Assembly (NCBI GenBank): GCA_004151065.3
Contig: NWUY0300018860.1
Location: 3,576 to 32,925, forward strand
Direction of reading: 5' to 3'
Source of the DNA: Larix sibirica
Taxonomy: Eukaryota; Streptophyta; Pinopsida; Pinales; Pinaceae
DNA length: 29,350 nucleotides
Under the pieces are notes generated by a model that ran no database searches, had not been told where the DNA came from, and saw only the letters and a list, made by a program, of their open reading frames with translations. Position 1 is the stretch's first letter. Every line of letters begins with the position of its first letter. Made by a program: the position numbers and the translations under genes. This document shows, piece after piece, positions 11,118-23,378 of the stretch.

Positions 11118-11811
11118 CCCACACCAAATCCACAGAGCTAGCACTTGCGGACAATGTAAGCACGCCACTAAGATTTGAATGCATCAGCCTAGAGTTGATT
11201 ATTCATTAAAGTCACAGAGGGTGATTCATGAAGTTCGAAACTGTCCTTTCGTTTTGTCCTTTCGTTTCGCCGGGAGGTAAGGCTCTCATTTATTTAAAAT
11301 ATCAATATCACAAGAAATGAGAGCCCACATTTTACAGTACGCAGTTTTAATGTCGTTTCTTTGTAATTCACTCTTTCTTATAATATATTTAATCAATTTA
11401 ATGTCATTCAAATACAACAGAACAGTGCTATGATATCATGCCGTAAGCATTATTTAACTTGACTTCTGTTACTATGGTATCATGCCGTAAGATTATTTCA
11501 CTTGACTTTTGCAACCCAATCGGCCACCTATTTTGTATTTAGTGATTGGTTTTCAATTAAAAAAAAGGTGTGATTTCTGACTTATTCAAAGCGGCATGTC
11601 TCACATTTAATCAATTGAATATCAGGCCTTTACTGAAGATTTCTATCATATAAGTATTTTATATATGTTCAAATTTATTCGAAACTTAAAATAATTGTTT
11701 ACTTATTCAAAACATTATATATGTGTTTATGCAATAAGTGCTTCTGTGCAGAAATTATTAACAAATTGAAAAACTGAAGTACAATTGAAAATTGTCTCTT
11801 TTTGTTGTCCA

Positions 11812-11893
11812 ATATGAGTTGACTAATGTAGGAGAGGTGTTTGTTTTGACAAATATGATTTGACTACTGTAGGAGAGGTGTTTGTTTTGACAT
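11812..11893. repeat. Two-unit tandem repeat, 41 bp
   Basis: Two units beginning ATATGAGTTGACTAATGTAG (11812) and ATATGATTTGACTACTGTAG (11853), each ending in GAGAGGTGTTTGTTTTGACA. The same pair is found 4298 bp later in the second copy of the large repeat. Confidence 0.85.
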
Positions 11894-13001
11894 ATGCTTA
11901 AGATAATAATGTGGTGTTGTACCAAAACTCTCTTACCTTTCCATTTTCTAATATGTTGACTTTTCTTACTTCGGTGGTAGCGACAAAATAAGGTAATTCG
12001 AAATAATGAGCGGGAAGGTGTGAGTGTTAGAGTGAGAAAATGACGGAAATGGTGTTAATTGCGAAAAGACTACAGAGACAACCAAAACGCACTGCTTTTA
12101 TGGTGATTTTGGGATAAAAAACTAGTTAAAATTTTTGTTGGGAATTGTTATTTTGGCATTTTTGTAATTTCAGCAATTGGGATTGTCTGTTTTAAATTAA
12201 TTGTTCAATTTTAAAATTATTGAGACCATCTAAATTATGATCTGAACATTCCAAATTATGATTTTGGCAAAAATTACTTTACCACATTTAGGTGAGGGCG
12301 TTTTAGTTAGCCCTTATACAACTCCACTATAGGAAAACGAAATCGTTAGTATCTCTAAAAATATAAAAATACGATATACCACAAAGAATTATTGAAAGTG
12401 TAATTCCCATAATGTAAATTGTGATTTTTATTTGGATCTATTGTAGTTATTTTTATTCATAAATGAATAACAAGAAACTTATTTTTCTGGTGGAGAAAAA
12501 ATTGCTATTTTTATTATTTAAGTAGTTTTAAAACATAGTATTTTGTTTAAGATAAAGATTTATGATTTACTCAAGTAGGATTCTGATAAAATTTAGTAAG
12601 CATTTCGCTCTAATAATGAGGTTATTTGGTTAGAGTTTAATTGCAACATTATTTACTTGAAAGGGGTTGGATTTATTGAGACTCACTTTAAGAAAAGGGA
12701 GCTAAGTTTTCATATTGCATTTTGATTTAGAGAGGATTTAATGTTCAACATGCTTTGTAAATATGTTTATTGGAACTAACTAATATAGTTAGAGGGTCTT
12801 TTCTTAACTTTTTTATTGGAACTATCTAATGTATGCTACTAAGTTGATTAGATATTATGTGAATAGTTAATTAATGTAAGAGGGATCTCTTTATAGAATA
12901 AAATCCATTATATATTTAGTACTCATTTATTAGTGAAGATTTATTTATTTCTTTAATACAAGCATACTTAGTATATGATTTTATTTGTATCTTTATTTAT
13001 T

Positions 13002-13159
13002 TTTTTCATCTATAGTCTTTGTATACCTAATTTTTGGTAGAATCCTAAGGGTTAAGGATCACTACTTTCCACTCAAGTCGTAATGACTATTTTTTCATCT
13101 ATAGTCTTCGTATACCTAGTTTTTGATAGAATACTAAGGGTTAAGGATCACTACTTTCC
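13002..13159. repeat. Two-unit duplication next to the SINE
   Basis: A block with CATCTATAGTCTT, GTATACCTA, CTAAGGGTTAAGGATCACTA and CTTTCC occurs at 13002-13070 and again at 13091-13159 (period 89). The distant repeat copy near 25010-25060 has it once, so it arose after the copies separated. It recurs at 17300-17457. Confidence 0.8.
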
Positions 13160-13363
13160 ATCCCCGAGGGTTGACTCAAGCGGTCATGAGGCAAATGTGA
13201 GATCTCTCCCCCCAAAGTTGGGAAGGTTGTAGGTTCGACTATCTTGATCCCCTTGGGGTTAGGCTCCCTAATCAGGGCCGATGGTTTACCCCTTTTACCA
13301 TCAATTAATCATGGGAAAGTACTTCGAGGGTTTTCCGCAAGGTTACTCCTTGTAAAAAATTGC
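13160..13363 (+). mobile_element. tRNA-derived SINE, 204 bp
   Basis: The insert is flanked by an exact 12-bp direct repeat, TCACTACTTTCC, at 13148-13159 and 13364-13375, the target-site duplication expected of LINE-mobilised insertion. Near its 5' end are RNA polymerase III promoter-like boxes: box A TGACTCAAGCGG (13172-13183, 11 of 12 against TRGYNNARNNGG) and box B GGTTCGACTAT (13232-13242). The 3' end is TTGTAAAAAATTGC, a short A-rich tail. The distant copy of the host repeat near 25060 lacks this insert. It is too short to encode anything and depends on a partner LINE. Confidence 0.85.
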
Positions 13364-13408
13364 TCACTACTTTCCTAAGTCAATAGACATTTGAATTTTA
13401 GTAGGATT

Positions 13409-13543
13409 CACTACAAGGAAAATGCATTCTAGTTGAGCTTCTTAGTGTTATAATATTGACAACAATAACAATATTCTACACCACACTCGTCTATACCACA
13501 CCATTTAGTTCAAATGAATAAAATGTAGCAATATTTTGTAGTG
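13409..13543. repeat. Short segment with CACTA-like ends
   Basis: It begins CACTACAAGGAAAAT and ends ATTTTGTAGTG, so the outer 8 bases are inverted copies and resemble the CACTACAAGAAAA termini of En/Spm (CACTA) elements. No 3-bp target duplication is evident and the matching site in the distant copy (about 25120-25755) is longer and altered. It may be coincidental. Confidence 0.3.
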
Positions 13544-13982
13544 CTCAAATATTCCACATTGTGGCTTATACAAATACAGTGTCTTCTTTTATAACAAAAT
13601 GTCAATTAATCATAATTCAAAAATGTTTTTAAAAAATGTTGGTTTTTATGTTTTGATTATTGTGTTTGGATATAATCGTTGCATTAACTTTTGTAACATT
13701 TAAACAAATATGTCAATTAATTACACCCTTATTCATTCTAACATAAATGATCCATATATTTAATCAAAAACATAACTTTTTATTGCACACAATAATGGAA
13801 AAAATAAGAAATTTATTTTATAGAGATACTTAGTTATACACCACGGGAAAACATAAAATTCCACTATATTGAAAATGTGAGTAATTAATTGATATAATTA
13901 TTGGTGATTTCAGAAATATGGCCATATTAAACAACATGTCTAATATTTAGAGACAAACATTCCAAAATATACAACTTGTAAC

Positions 13983-13983
13983 N
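13983..13983. other. Ambiguous base N at the joint of the 4.3-kb repeat
   Basis: A single N separates the end of repeat copy 1 from the start of copy 2. Bases on both sides (about 13973-13982 and 13984-14009) match the other copy poorly although the rest is near identical. This fits low-quality contig ends joined without merging an overlap. Confidence 0.9.
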
Positions 13984-14549
13984 AGTAACTTGTTCATAAC
14001 ACTTAACTTGTGACTTAAGTGGATGTGCTAATTGATATATAGAAAAATAACCCACCCAACTTCTATTCTCATATGTGACATAATACTCTTATTAAACCTC
14101 TATATTAATTATATAATAATTTGACTAAACATAAATCTATGACCATTCCTTAAAGTAAACAAAATATTATATTCACAAAAACCGCCAATATGAATCAACA
14201 GTAAAACAAGGTCTAGTCAAGTTATGGAATTACACTCTGTTTAAATCTATGGCGATTCCTTGAAGTCAACAATATTATATTCACAAAAACAGCCAATATG
14301 GATCAACAGTAAAACAAGGTCTAGTCAAGCTTATGGAATTACACTCTGTTGAAATTTTTGAGTAAGGGATTTATATAAAGCTGCAAAAAATAGATGTAAT
14401 CCTTTAAAGATAAATAAAGTCTACACTGAAAACTTGGGGTTTCCAAAATGCCAACAAAGTATATAATTCCTTCCATAAATTTGAGAAACAAAACTTACTC
14501 TATTCAAATCTTCATATTAAATTGAGTCATTTTACTTCAATGTACTCAC

Positions 14550-15198
14550 CGAATATAAACACCCCGAAAGCAATAATAAATGGTTCGAGTTGACGTCCAG
14601 CTAGTATTGCAACGCTGTTTAACGCGAAAGCCAACAGTCCTCCCAAGAACGTTGCGAAGATTCTGTTTATGCCCTTGTACAAGGTTGCTCCTGCCACAGT
14701 ACACACCATACCTTCAAATCATTCTCACTCACTGTGCCAACTTAAAATATGAATCCAGTATTGTACAGTATATCATATTAATACATAGGATGCTATTTGC
14801 ATGGATGCATGGATATTGAAGGATAATATATATAGATATAACGAGTGGATACCTGCAGTGAACTCGAAGATCACCACCACTGTCATGATCGCCCACACAG
14901 CTTCACCCCCTGAGCTATTAAACAATGGAGTCACGAAAAGGAAAAGAGAGACCAGAATAAGTGAGAGTCCCACCTTCATACCATGCAAAATTTTCCTTGG
15001 ATCCTCTGTTACAAATCGCAAGATCATCTTGAAAAGAGAAATAGTGCGCAATATTAAGTCACTTCGGAGGATTTTCTCAAACAGTTGATGATGCCAGCTT
15101 TTGGTAGCCGGATAGTTCAGCTCAGAGGAGCCTATCTCCCATTCGAGAACGGTTATCTCCCAGTCCAAGCTGGATCCAGCGTGCTTTGACCTGGTCAT
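14550..15198 (-). pseudogene. Partial ALMT copy, exons 1 and 2 only
   Basis: Exon 1 (15198-14853) and exon 2 (14690-14550) encode the same residues as the intact gene, with start codon and splice sites unchanged. They would give the N-terminal ~162 residues with four membrane helices. Exons 3-6 are absent because the copied block starts inside intron 2. If real, it is a truncated gene without the C-terminal domain. If the 4.3-kb repeat is an assembly duplicate, this is simply exons 1-2 of the intact gene seen twice. I favour the second reading. Confidence 0.8.
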
Positions 15199-17299
15199 GG
15201 CAAAATTTAAGTGGGAAGCTTTTGCTCCTTTCCCGTAAGCTTTTGTAGATTGGGTATGTTTTACACAACAATTTCAGAGAATAAATTTTGGAGAGCATTG
15301 AACAGCTATTTCTAATTTATTCGATGAAGAAGCTTTCATGGACGATACCCAAAACATAAACAGGAGTCAGAGTCATGGACGAAACATTATAATCCACAGA
15401 GCTTATGCTTATATGCCCACACCAAATCCACAGAGCTAGCACTTGCGGACAATGTAAGCACGCCACTAAGATTTGAATGCATCAGCCTAGAGTTGATTAT
15501 TCATTAAAGTCACAGAGGGTGATTCATGAAGTTCGAAACTGTCCTTTCGTTTTGTCCTTTCGTTTCGCCGGGAGGTAAGGCTCTCATTTATTTAAAATAT
15601 CAATATCACAAGAAATGAGAGCCCACATTTTACAGTACGCAGTTTTAATGTCGTTTCTTTGTAATTCACTCTTTCTTATAATATATTTAATCAATTTAAT
15701 GTCATTCAAATACAACAGAACAGTGCTATGATATCATGCCGTAAGCATTATTTAACTTGACTTCTGTTACTATGGTATCATGCCGTAAGATTATTTCACT
15801 TGACTTTTGCAACCCAATCGGCCACCTATTTTGTATTTAGTGATTGGTTTTCAATTAAAAAAAAGGTGTGATTTCTGACTTATTCAAAGCGGCATGTCTC
15901 ACATTTAATCAATTGAATATCAGGCCTTTACTGAAGATTTCTATCATATAAGTATTTTATATATGTTCAAATTTATTCGAAACTTAAAATAATTGTTTAC
16001 TTATTCAAAACATTATATATGTGTTTATGCAATAAGTGCTTCTGTGCAGAAATTATTAACAAATTGAAAAACTGAAGTACAATTGAAAATTGTCTCTTTT
16101 TGTTGTCCAATATGAGTTGACTAATGTAGGAGAGGTGTTTGTTTTGACAAATATGATTTGACTACTGTAGGAGAGGTGTTTGTTTTGACATATGCTTAAG
16201 ATAATAATGTAGTGTTGTACCAAAACTCTCTTACCTTTCCATTTTCTAATATGTTGACTTTTCTTACTTCGGTGGTAGCGACAAAATAAGGTAATTCGAA
16301 ATAATGAGCGGGAAGGTGTGAGTGTTAGAGTGAGAAAATGACGGAAATGGTGTTAATTGCGAAAAGACTACAGAGACAACCAAAACGCACTGCTTTTATG
16401 GTGATTTTGGGATAAAAAACTAGTTAAAATTTTTGTTGGGAATTGTTATTTTGGCATTTTTGTAATTTCAGCAATTGAGATTGTCTGTTTTAAATTAATT
16501 GTTCAATTTTAAAATTATTGAGACCATCTAAATTATGATCTGAACATTCCAAATTATGATTTTGGCAAAAATTACTTTACCACATTTAGGTGAGGGCGTT
16601 TTAGTTAGCCCTTATACAACTCCACTATAGGAAAACGAAATCGTTAGTATCTCTAAAAATATAAAAATACGATATACCACAAAGAATTATTGAAAGTGTA
16701 ATTCCCATAATGTAAATTGTGATTTTTATTTGGATCTATTGTAGTTATTTTTATTCATAAATGAATAACAAGAAACTTATTTTTCTGGTGGAGAAAAAAT
16801 TGCTATTTTTATTATTTAAGTAGTTTTAAAACATAGTATTTTGTTTAAGATAAAGATTTATGATTTACTCAAGTAGGATTCTGATAAAATTTAGTAAGCA
16901 TTTCGCTCTAATAATGAGGTTATTTGGTTAGAGTTTAATTGCAACATTATTTACTTGAAAGGGGTTGGATTTATTGAGACTCACTTTAAGAAAAGGGAGC
17001 TAAGTTTTCATATTGCATTTTGATTTAGAGAGGATTTAATGTTCAACATGCTTTGTAAATATGTTTATTGGAACTAACTAATATAGTTAGAGGGTCTTTT
17101 CTTAACTTTTTTATTGGAACTATCTAATGTATGCTACTAAGTTGATTAGATATTATGTGAATAGTTAATTAATGTAAGAGGGATCTCTTTATAGAATAAA
17201 ATCCATTATATATTTAGTACTCATTTATTAGTGAAGATTTATTTATTTCTTTAATACAAGCATACTTAGTATATGATTTTATTTGTATCTTTATTTATT

Positions 17300-17457
17300 T
17301 TTTTCATCTATAGTCTTTGTATACCTAATTTTTGGTAGAATCCTAAGGGTTAAGGATCACTACTTTCCACTCAAGTCGTAATGACTATTTTTTCATCTAT
17401 AGTCTTCGTATACCTAGTTTTTGATAGAATACTAAGGGTTAAGGATCACTACTTTCC
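17300..17457. repeat. Two-unit duplication next to the second SINE
   Basis: Exact counterpart of 13002-13159 in the second copy of the 4.3-kb repeat. Confidence 0.8.
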
Positions 17458-17661
17458 ATCCCCGAGGGTTGACTCAAGCGGTCATGAGGCAAATGTGAGA
17501 TCTCTCCCCCCAAAGTTGGGAAGGTTGTAGGTTCGACTATCTTGATCCCCTTGGGGTTAGGCTCCCTAATCAGGGCCGATGGTTTACCCCTTTTACCATC
17601 AATTAATCATGGGAAAGTACTTCGAGGGTTTTCCGCAAGGTTACTCCTTGTAAAAAATTGC
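17458..17661 (+). mobile_element. tRNA-derived SINE, second copy
   Basis: Counterpart of the SINE at 13160-13363 with the same box A, box B and TCACTACTTTCC flanks. Because it sits in the same position inside the 4.3-kb repeat, it is not a separate insertion event. Confidence 0.85.
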
Positions 17662-18502
17662 TCACTACTTTCCTAAGTCAATAGACATTTGAATTTTAGT
17701 AGGATTCACTACAAGGAAAATGCATTCTAGTTGAGCTTCTTAGTGTTATAATATTGACAACAATAACAATATTCTACACCACACTCGTCTATACCACACC
17801 ATTTAGTTCAAATGAATAAAATGTAGCAATATTTTGTAGTGCTCAAATATTCCACATTGTGGCTTATACAAATACAGTGTCTTCTTTTATAACAAAATGT
17901 CAATTAATCATAATTCAAAAATGTTTTTAAAAAATGTTGGTTTTTATGTTTTGATTATTGTGTTTGGATATAATCGTTGCATTAACTTTTGTAACATTTA
18001 AACAAATATGTCAATTAATTACACCCTTATTCATTCTAACATAAATGATCCATATATTTAATCAAAAACATAACTTTTTATTGCACACAATAATGGAAAA
18101 AATAAGAAATTTATTTTATAGAGATACTTAGTTATACACCACGGGAAAACATAAAATTCCACTATATTGAAAATGTGAGTAATTAATTGATATAATTATT
18201 GGTGATTTCAGAAATATGGCCATATTAAACAACATGTCTAATATTTAGAGACAAACATTCCAAAATATACAACATCCAACATTTCATTTTGATTACCATC
18301 ATTCATTGCTTGAACTATTATTGTTGCCCAAGTTACTTGCATGCCTCACATCTTGATCACTTGCATGGGATATTGTACTTGGGTTATTTGGAACGTTTTG
18401 TTGATTCGCTTGAGTTTGACATTGTTCCCCTTCATGTTCCATCTACAAGCATAAAAGTAAAGTGTATAGTTAGTATTTTTCCAAAGGAAGAAATCCATTA
18501 TA

Positions 18503-18503
18503 N
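18503..18503. other. Ambiguous base N before a poly-T run
   Basis: A single N followed by ten T residues. Unlike the other two N positions no repeat restarts here, although homology to copy C becomes hard to follow just after it. Confidence 0.85.
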
Positions 18504-18882
18504 TTTTTTTTTTAAATATCTCTAGATTGGAAATTTGATAATTAGTAAGATTCACCAAGGTTTCTATTAAGAAAATTATGGATCCTTAAAATTTTCCTTG
18601 ATTAAGAAGACGACGTGCCATAGAAATGAGTGCTACATAAACAATACATATGCAATTCTTTTGAAGCCATTGATACTCCAACATATACACAAGCCATATG
18701 TGACCCATTTCAATCAAATGTTGAATTTAATTCTTGTTAATGTGTTAGCAACTATTAGTAAACATCCATAGATCATTGTAAATCAATTAAAATATAAACA
18801 ACATGAAAATTACGAATTCTTAAGTAAAGAAAATTAATTAAGCACTAAGAAACATTGTGATCAAACATTTTCTTTTATGCAA

Positions 18883-19049
18883 CAACAAAACAATTGAAAA
18901 TTAATATTTGACATGATAATTAAACACTTTATAAATATTGAAAAAAATGAATATATTCATTTGATNCAACAAAACAATTGAAAATTAATATTTAATATGA
19001 TAATTAAACACTTTATAAATATTGAAAAAAATGAATATATTCATTTGAT
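18883..19049. repeat. 83-bp direct repeat separated by an N
   Basis: 18883-18965 and 18967-19049 are the same 83-base block (two substitutions, TTTGACATG against TTTAATATG) with a single N at 18966 exactly between them. The related copy C near 26920-27005 has this block once. Same signature as the joint at 13983. Confidence 0.93.
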
Positions 19050-19640
19050 GAATGTTTTTGTTAGGACGATTCCTCCTATTATGGAATTATGCTTATTTAC
19101 TTTACCATGTCCTTCTGCACTTCTTTGGACATCCCTATTAGAATGTTTTGTATATAACAAGAATCATTCTTTATAATATTTAATCTTTATGGAAAAAAAG
19201 CAACATTATTAAAAAAAATGATTATTAGTTATATATGGAAATAACTAAAGCAAAAACACTAATTTGGTGTATTTTTGGACTGATATATCCATATCACAAA
19301 CATACATGTTTAGCGTACTTTTTAAATGATTATTTTGGTTATTGTATTTATTTTCTATTGCAAGTTACATGGTTTTATTGACCGTTGCTTGAGAAATTGT
19401 ACTTTATGTATAAACTAATTCCTGGAATTATTCGATTGTTTTTTTAGTATAAATGGAAATAATGTGTATATGTTTTTTCAAATATATTTCTCATAGTTTT
19501 ATAAAATAAATTCCCCCTCTCACTAATGTACCACTACAAATGAACTGAGGACTAACTCATCATCTACATCCTTCACAGTTTTTATCTTCGTAGGATGTCC
19601 TTATTTTCTCTTGTTATCAATCCTTCCATAACACTCAACA

Positions 19641-20842
19641 AATGAAAAATTAAACATTTGAAACATGTGTTAATGATTATTGTTAAGAAATACATTTATA
19701 ATAAAGGACAATGAAAAGCTTTATATTGATTGCATTTTGATCCACCTAATTTCTCTTTTTACAACATTTCCATAAATAATTTATGCTCTTTTCCACTCAG
19801 AGCCACGGACAATCTCCTGGTGTTTCTTCACTTTTTTGCTATGTATAACACACATTAAACCTACAAATAATTCAAATATACTAACATTTTAAAGAACTTA
19901 CCATATTCTCTTCTTGAGTTGTGTTTCCCTTGTCTCCATTGTTGTAAGTGTTTTTCCCTAACCTTCTATCAACCATGTTCTATCAATAAAAAAACCTTGC
20001 ATGATGACATACATAAATTTTGAATTATGTTTTCCAAACTAAGTAAAGAATTTCAGGCTAAATCTACTTTTTGGGTTTCCGTGGTGCATATAGAATAGTA
20101 ACATGCACTGATATGTTTAATGTCATAATTGCATACCAATGCATCGCTATTGTTAAATGCACACAATTCTGAACATCATTTTAGAAAGAAAAATACATCA
20201 AAAAAACAATGCGCTTCATATATTATTTTGCATTGATGTGTATCTTATGCATATTATGCCTCTTTAAAGTCATTTTCTAAATTTAAAACTATACTGAATG
20301 GTGTGGTCTTAAACCAAAAGACATTGATGTGTTGTCTGTATACAATGTGCACCATGAATCTTGAAAGAACTTAAAAAAATAGCACCGACACAATCAATTC
20401 AGGATCCAATCTAATGAGTTGTCTCAATCCTATAGATACCTAAAGCCCCGTATAAAGTAAACAAAGTTAATAAAACTTCATTTCCTAGAAAAAGTAGCAA
20501 TCTAAAATTACAGGTAAGATAAACTCTCAAAGATTGAAATTCACTACAACATTTTAAAAAACACTATAGTTTGTAGTGTTGAAACTAACATTAAAACTTA
20601 TTTATTTTTTGAAAATACATTTTAAATAATAATAATTATTATTATAAATAAAAATATAATTTTTTAAATTCATATGGGATAAATTTCACATCACTAGAGT
20701 GAAGTTGCATATTTTGAATTTCTACATTGCATATTTGTGTGTAATCTATAATAATCTCTTGCAAATTCATCGAGAAGACTTTGTCAGCTTTAAAGTCTTT
20801 CATAATAAATATCTCTTTGACAATTTTCCCCTATAACATTTC
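19641..20842. other. AT-rich repeat-flanking DNA, no gene seen
   Basis: No gene is visible. One small foldback is present at 20543-20579, where CACTACAA and TTGTAGTG bracket 21 bases, resembling the ends of the segment at 13409-13543. Confidence 0.4.
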
Positions 20843-20942
20843 GTAAAATAATGGACTAGAGACTACGGTGTTCTCGCATAAACTTAGATTTGGTAAAATA
20901 ATGGACTAGAGACTACCGTGTTCTCGCATAAACTTACATTTA
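20843..20942. repeat. Two-unit tandem repeat, 50 bp
   Basis: GTAAAATAATGGACTAGAGA starts units at 20843 and 20893; both contain GTGTTCTCGCATAAACTTA. The units differ at only a few positions. Confidence 0.9.
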
Positions 20943-22686
20943 CAAAATGTTTTCCTTTCTTAGTTTCTTGCTTGATATTTTGGCACATTCATTACAAATG
21001 CGTGTGTGCATTTTTCAAAATTTGACTAGAACGCACCCGTGTGCTATGGGGGAGATAAACACATTATTTTAATAGCTTACAATGACAAGAGAAGCATAAT
21101 TTTTTGTAATTAAGACCTTTTGGAGGTTTTCCATTGTGAAGGTTTTCAGTGAGCTCTATGTGTTTAGTATATAATATGCAAGAGTGTGGTAATTTTGAAT
21201 TAGATGCATTGTTGTCTCCAAACATTTTTTGAATTTAGAATGTTATTCAAATATTCAATGTAAAGAAAATAGACGGCCAACAATTCTAGCCCCTATTCGC
21301 CACTCTAAGGATCATCTGCTTAGATAATGTAAGGTGATGATGAGTGTGGAGTTCTTTTAATTTCATGGTTATGTAAGGTTATGATGATGGATAGACATTG
21401 TGTGAGGTTATGTAAGTTTATGATAACTAAAAGGTATGATAGTACGGAAATATTTTTGATGTAATAATAGGTATGCAAATTTTTATCATTATTATATAAT
21501 ATGGTAGACTTGCAACTAATATAGATTATAATTTCAGGAGATTGTATATATTTTAGAATCAAGTATTTGGAGAAGACATGTATATATAACAATATATAAA
21601 TACATTAATGACATCGATATAATGTATTGAAAAATTCAAAACTCATTTCATCATATCACGAGATTTCGGATTAGGTTGATTCATCTTTTTTCAAAGTCAT
21701 GGATCCCTACTCCTTTTCATTTTTGTTAAGTCATGGATCCCAACTCCTCTTCATTTTTGTTGGGTGAAATGTTACATTATCCTTCATTTTTAAATTTGTT
21801 GATATGATAATACTTTTCTCAATATTATATTCTTTAAATAAAAATGTAGTTAGTGGAAACATAATTCATATTTTTTTAATATTGTTTACACTTTGTATTA
21901 AATATGTGAAGATAATAGTTTTGGTTTTCCTACAAAAAAGTATTGACTTTATTTTAAATATTCCATGTAGAAACAAATTCTTAGTTGGTGTGATGTACAT
22001 GTAATGTTTTTTCAATAATTAATCTTCTAGTATATTGCAATTACATTTTTGGATTTTCATTAAAATTAATATAAATATATTTTTTGATTTGACATTTGTT
22101 TTTTAAAATGGTTGGTTACATATATAATTTGACATTGATAAATAATTTAAACATTGTTTTAGTGTCATAAAAATCTAAAATCAATTATCACAAATAACTC
22201 GAAAACATCAACTTTTATATACCACCATAAATATTAAATTAAAAAAACAAAGAAAATAAAACATCACTACATAATATATTTATTTTCATATACTGAACTA
22301 ATAAAAGGGATTCTTTTATGTGTACAAGCATTTGCCTAGTATATAGTGGAGTGACTACATATGTGCACAATCATATAAAATAATCGAGATGTGTTTGAGA
22401 TCTAATTAATAGATTTTGTGTAAAAGATTTGTGTTAAATGTTTTACTATAATGAAGAAAGTTAAATAAAAGTGAATCTTATTATCTTTTGCATGGCTTAT
22501 GTTAATGGTTTATGGCTTATATTAATGGTTTATGTGTTAAATTGAATAACTTATATGTTAAAATGGATATTATTATCTCATCTCAAAATATTTTACCATA
22601 AGCTTTACTTAGCAGAAATTAAGTATATGAAATCTTACACAATATCCAAATCACATCAATGAATGTATAGTTAAGATCATCAATAT
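20943..22686. other. AT-rich DNA without a recognisable gene
   Basis: Contains a two-unit 34-bp repeat at 21695-21762 (AGTCATGGATCC... starting at 21695 and 21729). Open frames of 66-90 codons occur but are rich in Ile, Tyr, Asn and Leu as expected from AT-rich random sequence, and none shows a domain. Confidence 0.45.
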
Positions 22687-22858
22687 GATATAATCCAGGA
22701 TATAATGTGACACATGTACGTTCATATTTTTATATTAAGAATTGTTTTGATGATTTAATATGCATGGTGTTTGATATAATCCAAAATATAATGTTACATA
22801 TGTACGTTTATATTTTTATATTAAGAATTGTTTTGACAATTTAATATGCATTATGTTA
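22687..22858. repeat. Two-unit tandem repeat, 86 bp
   Basis: GATATAATCCA starts units at 22687 and 22773; both contain ATATTTTTATATTAAGAATT and TTTAATATGCAT. Units differ by about ten substitutions, so the duplication is older than those at 3250 and 20843. Confidence 0.88.
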
Positions 22859-22873
22859 AGATATCTTAACATA
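22852..22873. repeat. Perfect 22-bp palindrome
   Basis: The half-site TATGTTAAGAT is followed directly by its reverse complement. It sits at the end of the second 86-bp unit; the first unit lacks it. No role can be assigned. Confidence 0.75.
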
Positions 22874-23378
22874 TAAAATTGGATGACTAACTATTTTGTT
22901 AGACTTAATAATTTTAAGTTTGTCAAAAATAATAAAAAACAGTAAAAATATATAATAATAAATTTAAAAAATATGACTTGATGTAAAAAAGAATTTATAA
23001 TATTAATTGAATATAGAAAGTTCAATCAAGTTTGTAAACATTTTTAATTGACATATTGGATCTTTTTGTATAGGAAATAATTCGTCTTTAAAAATGGTTA
23101 AGCATTATATAATAAAATAAAATAAAATGTTTATTGTGAAAAAAGACATTAAATGATTAAAAGTTATATGGAATCGCTCACCTGAGTAATCGAAATGTGC
23201 AAGTTATCAAAAATGTAAGTTTGACTAATCTTCAAAAATGACTAATATATATCAATTTGTTTTGAAAATAGAGAAATATCATAATATTATTTGTTTTGAA
23301 AATACACAAATATCATGATATTATCTTTTATTTATACTATATTTTTCAATTTCAACACAATATAATAGAAATGAAAGA

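Larger units (their letters stand above)
9712..13972. repeat. 4.26-kb direct repeat, copy 1
   Basis: Every base checked from TGTGACTTAAGTGG at 9712 to AATATACAAC near 13972 recurs 4298 bp later. Three substitutions were noticed (10044/14342, 11912/16210, 12182/16480). The unit holds intron 2 (part), exons 1-2 and the 5' flank of the ALMT gene, then part of a dispersed repeat with a SINE. The last few bases before the N at 13983 (TTGTAAC) differ from the matching place in copy 2 (ATCCAAC). Confidence 0.95.
11900..13972. repeat. Dispersed repeat, copy A (truncated at the N)
   Basis: This non-coding stretch aligns with 16198-18270 (near identical) and with about 24225-26190 (diverged). Anchors shared with the distant copy include AATATGTTGACTTTTC (~11949 and ~24307), AATCCTAAGGGTTAAGGAT (~13041 and ~25042) and ATTAAACAACATGTCTAAT (~13927 and ~26141). 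No transposase, reverse transcriptase or long open frame is visible, so the class is unknown. It stops at the N while copy B continues. Confidence 0.75.
14010..18270. repeat. 4.26-kb direct repeat, copy 2
   Basis: Near-identical second copy of 9712-13972. Unlike copy 1, its right end runs on without a break into further dispersed-repeat sequence after 18270, and its left end follows an N. It is either a very recent tandem duplication or an assembly duplicate. Confidence 0.95.
16198..19640. repeat. Dispersed repeat, copy B
   Basis: The longer form of copy A. Beyond 18270 it continues to match the distant copy C: ACTTGCATGCCTCA (~18337 and ~26260), ATATTGTACTTGGGTTA (~18369 and ~26286), CTTCATGTTCCATCTAC (~18429 and ~26340), TTCCTCCTAT (~19070 and ~27026) and ATCCTTCA with TTTTTATCTTC (~19568 and ~27527). 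No long coding frame; the short open frame at 18289-18525 spans repeat sequence and an N and is not called. Its outer boundaries are only approximate. Confidence 0.75.

Noticed and set aside
14580-15088. Plus-strand open frames opposite ALMT exons 1 and 2
   Set aside because: They are antisense shadows of conserved exons; the same frames occur at 10282-10790 and in decayed form at 917-1519.
21320-22004. Hydrophobic open frames of 66 and 90 codons
   Set aside because: Their Ile, Tyr, Asn and Leu richness is what AT-rich noncoding DNA gives, with no start context or domain.
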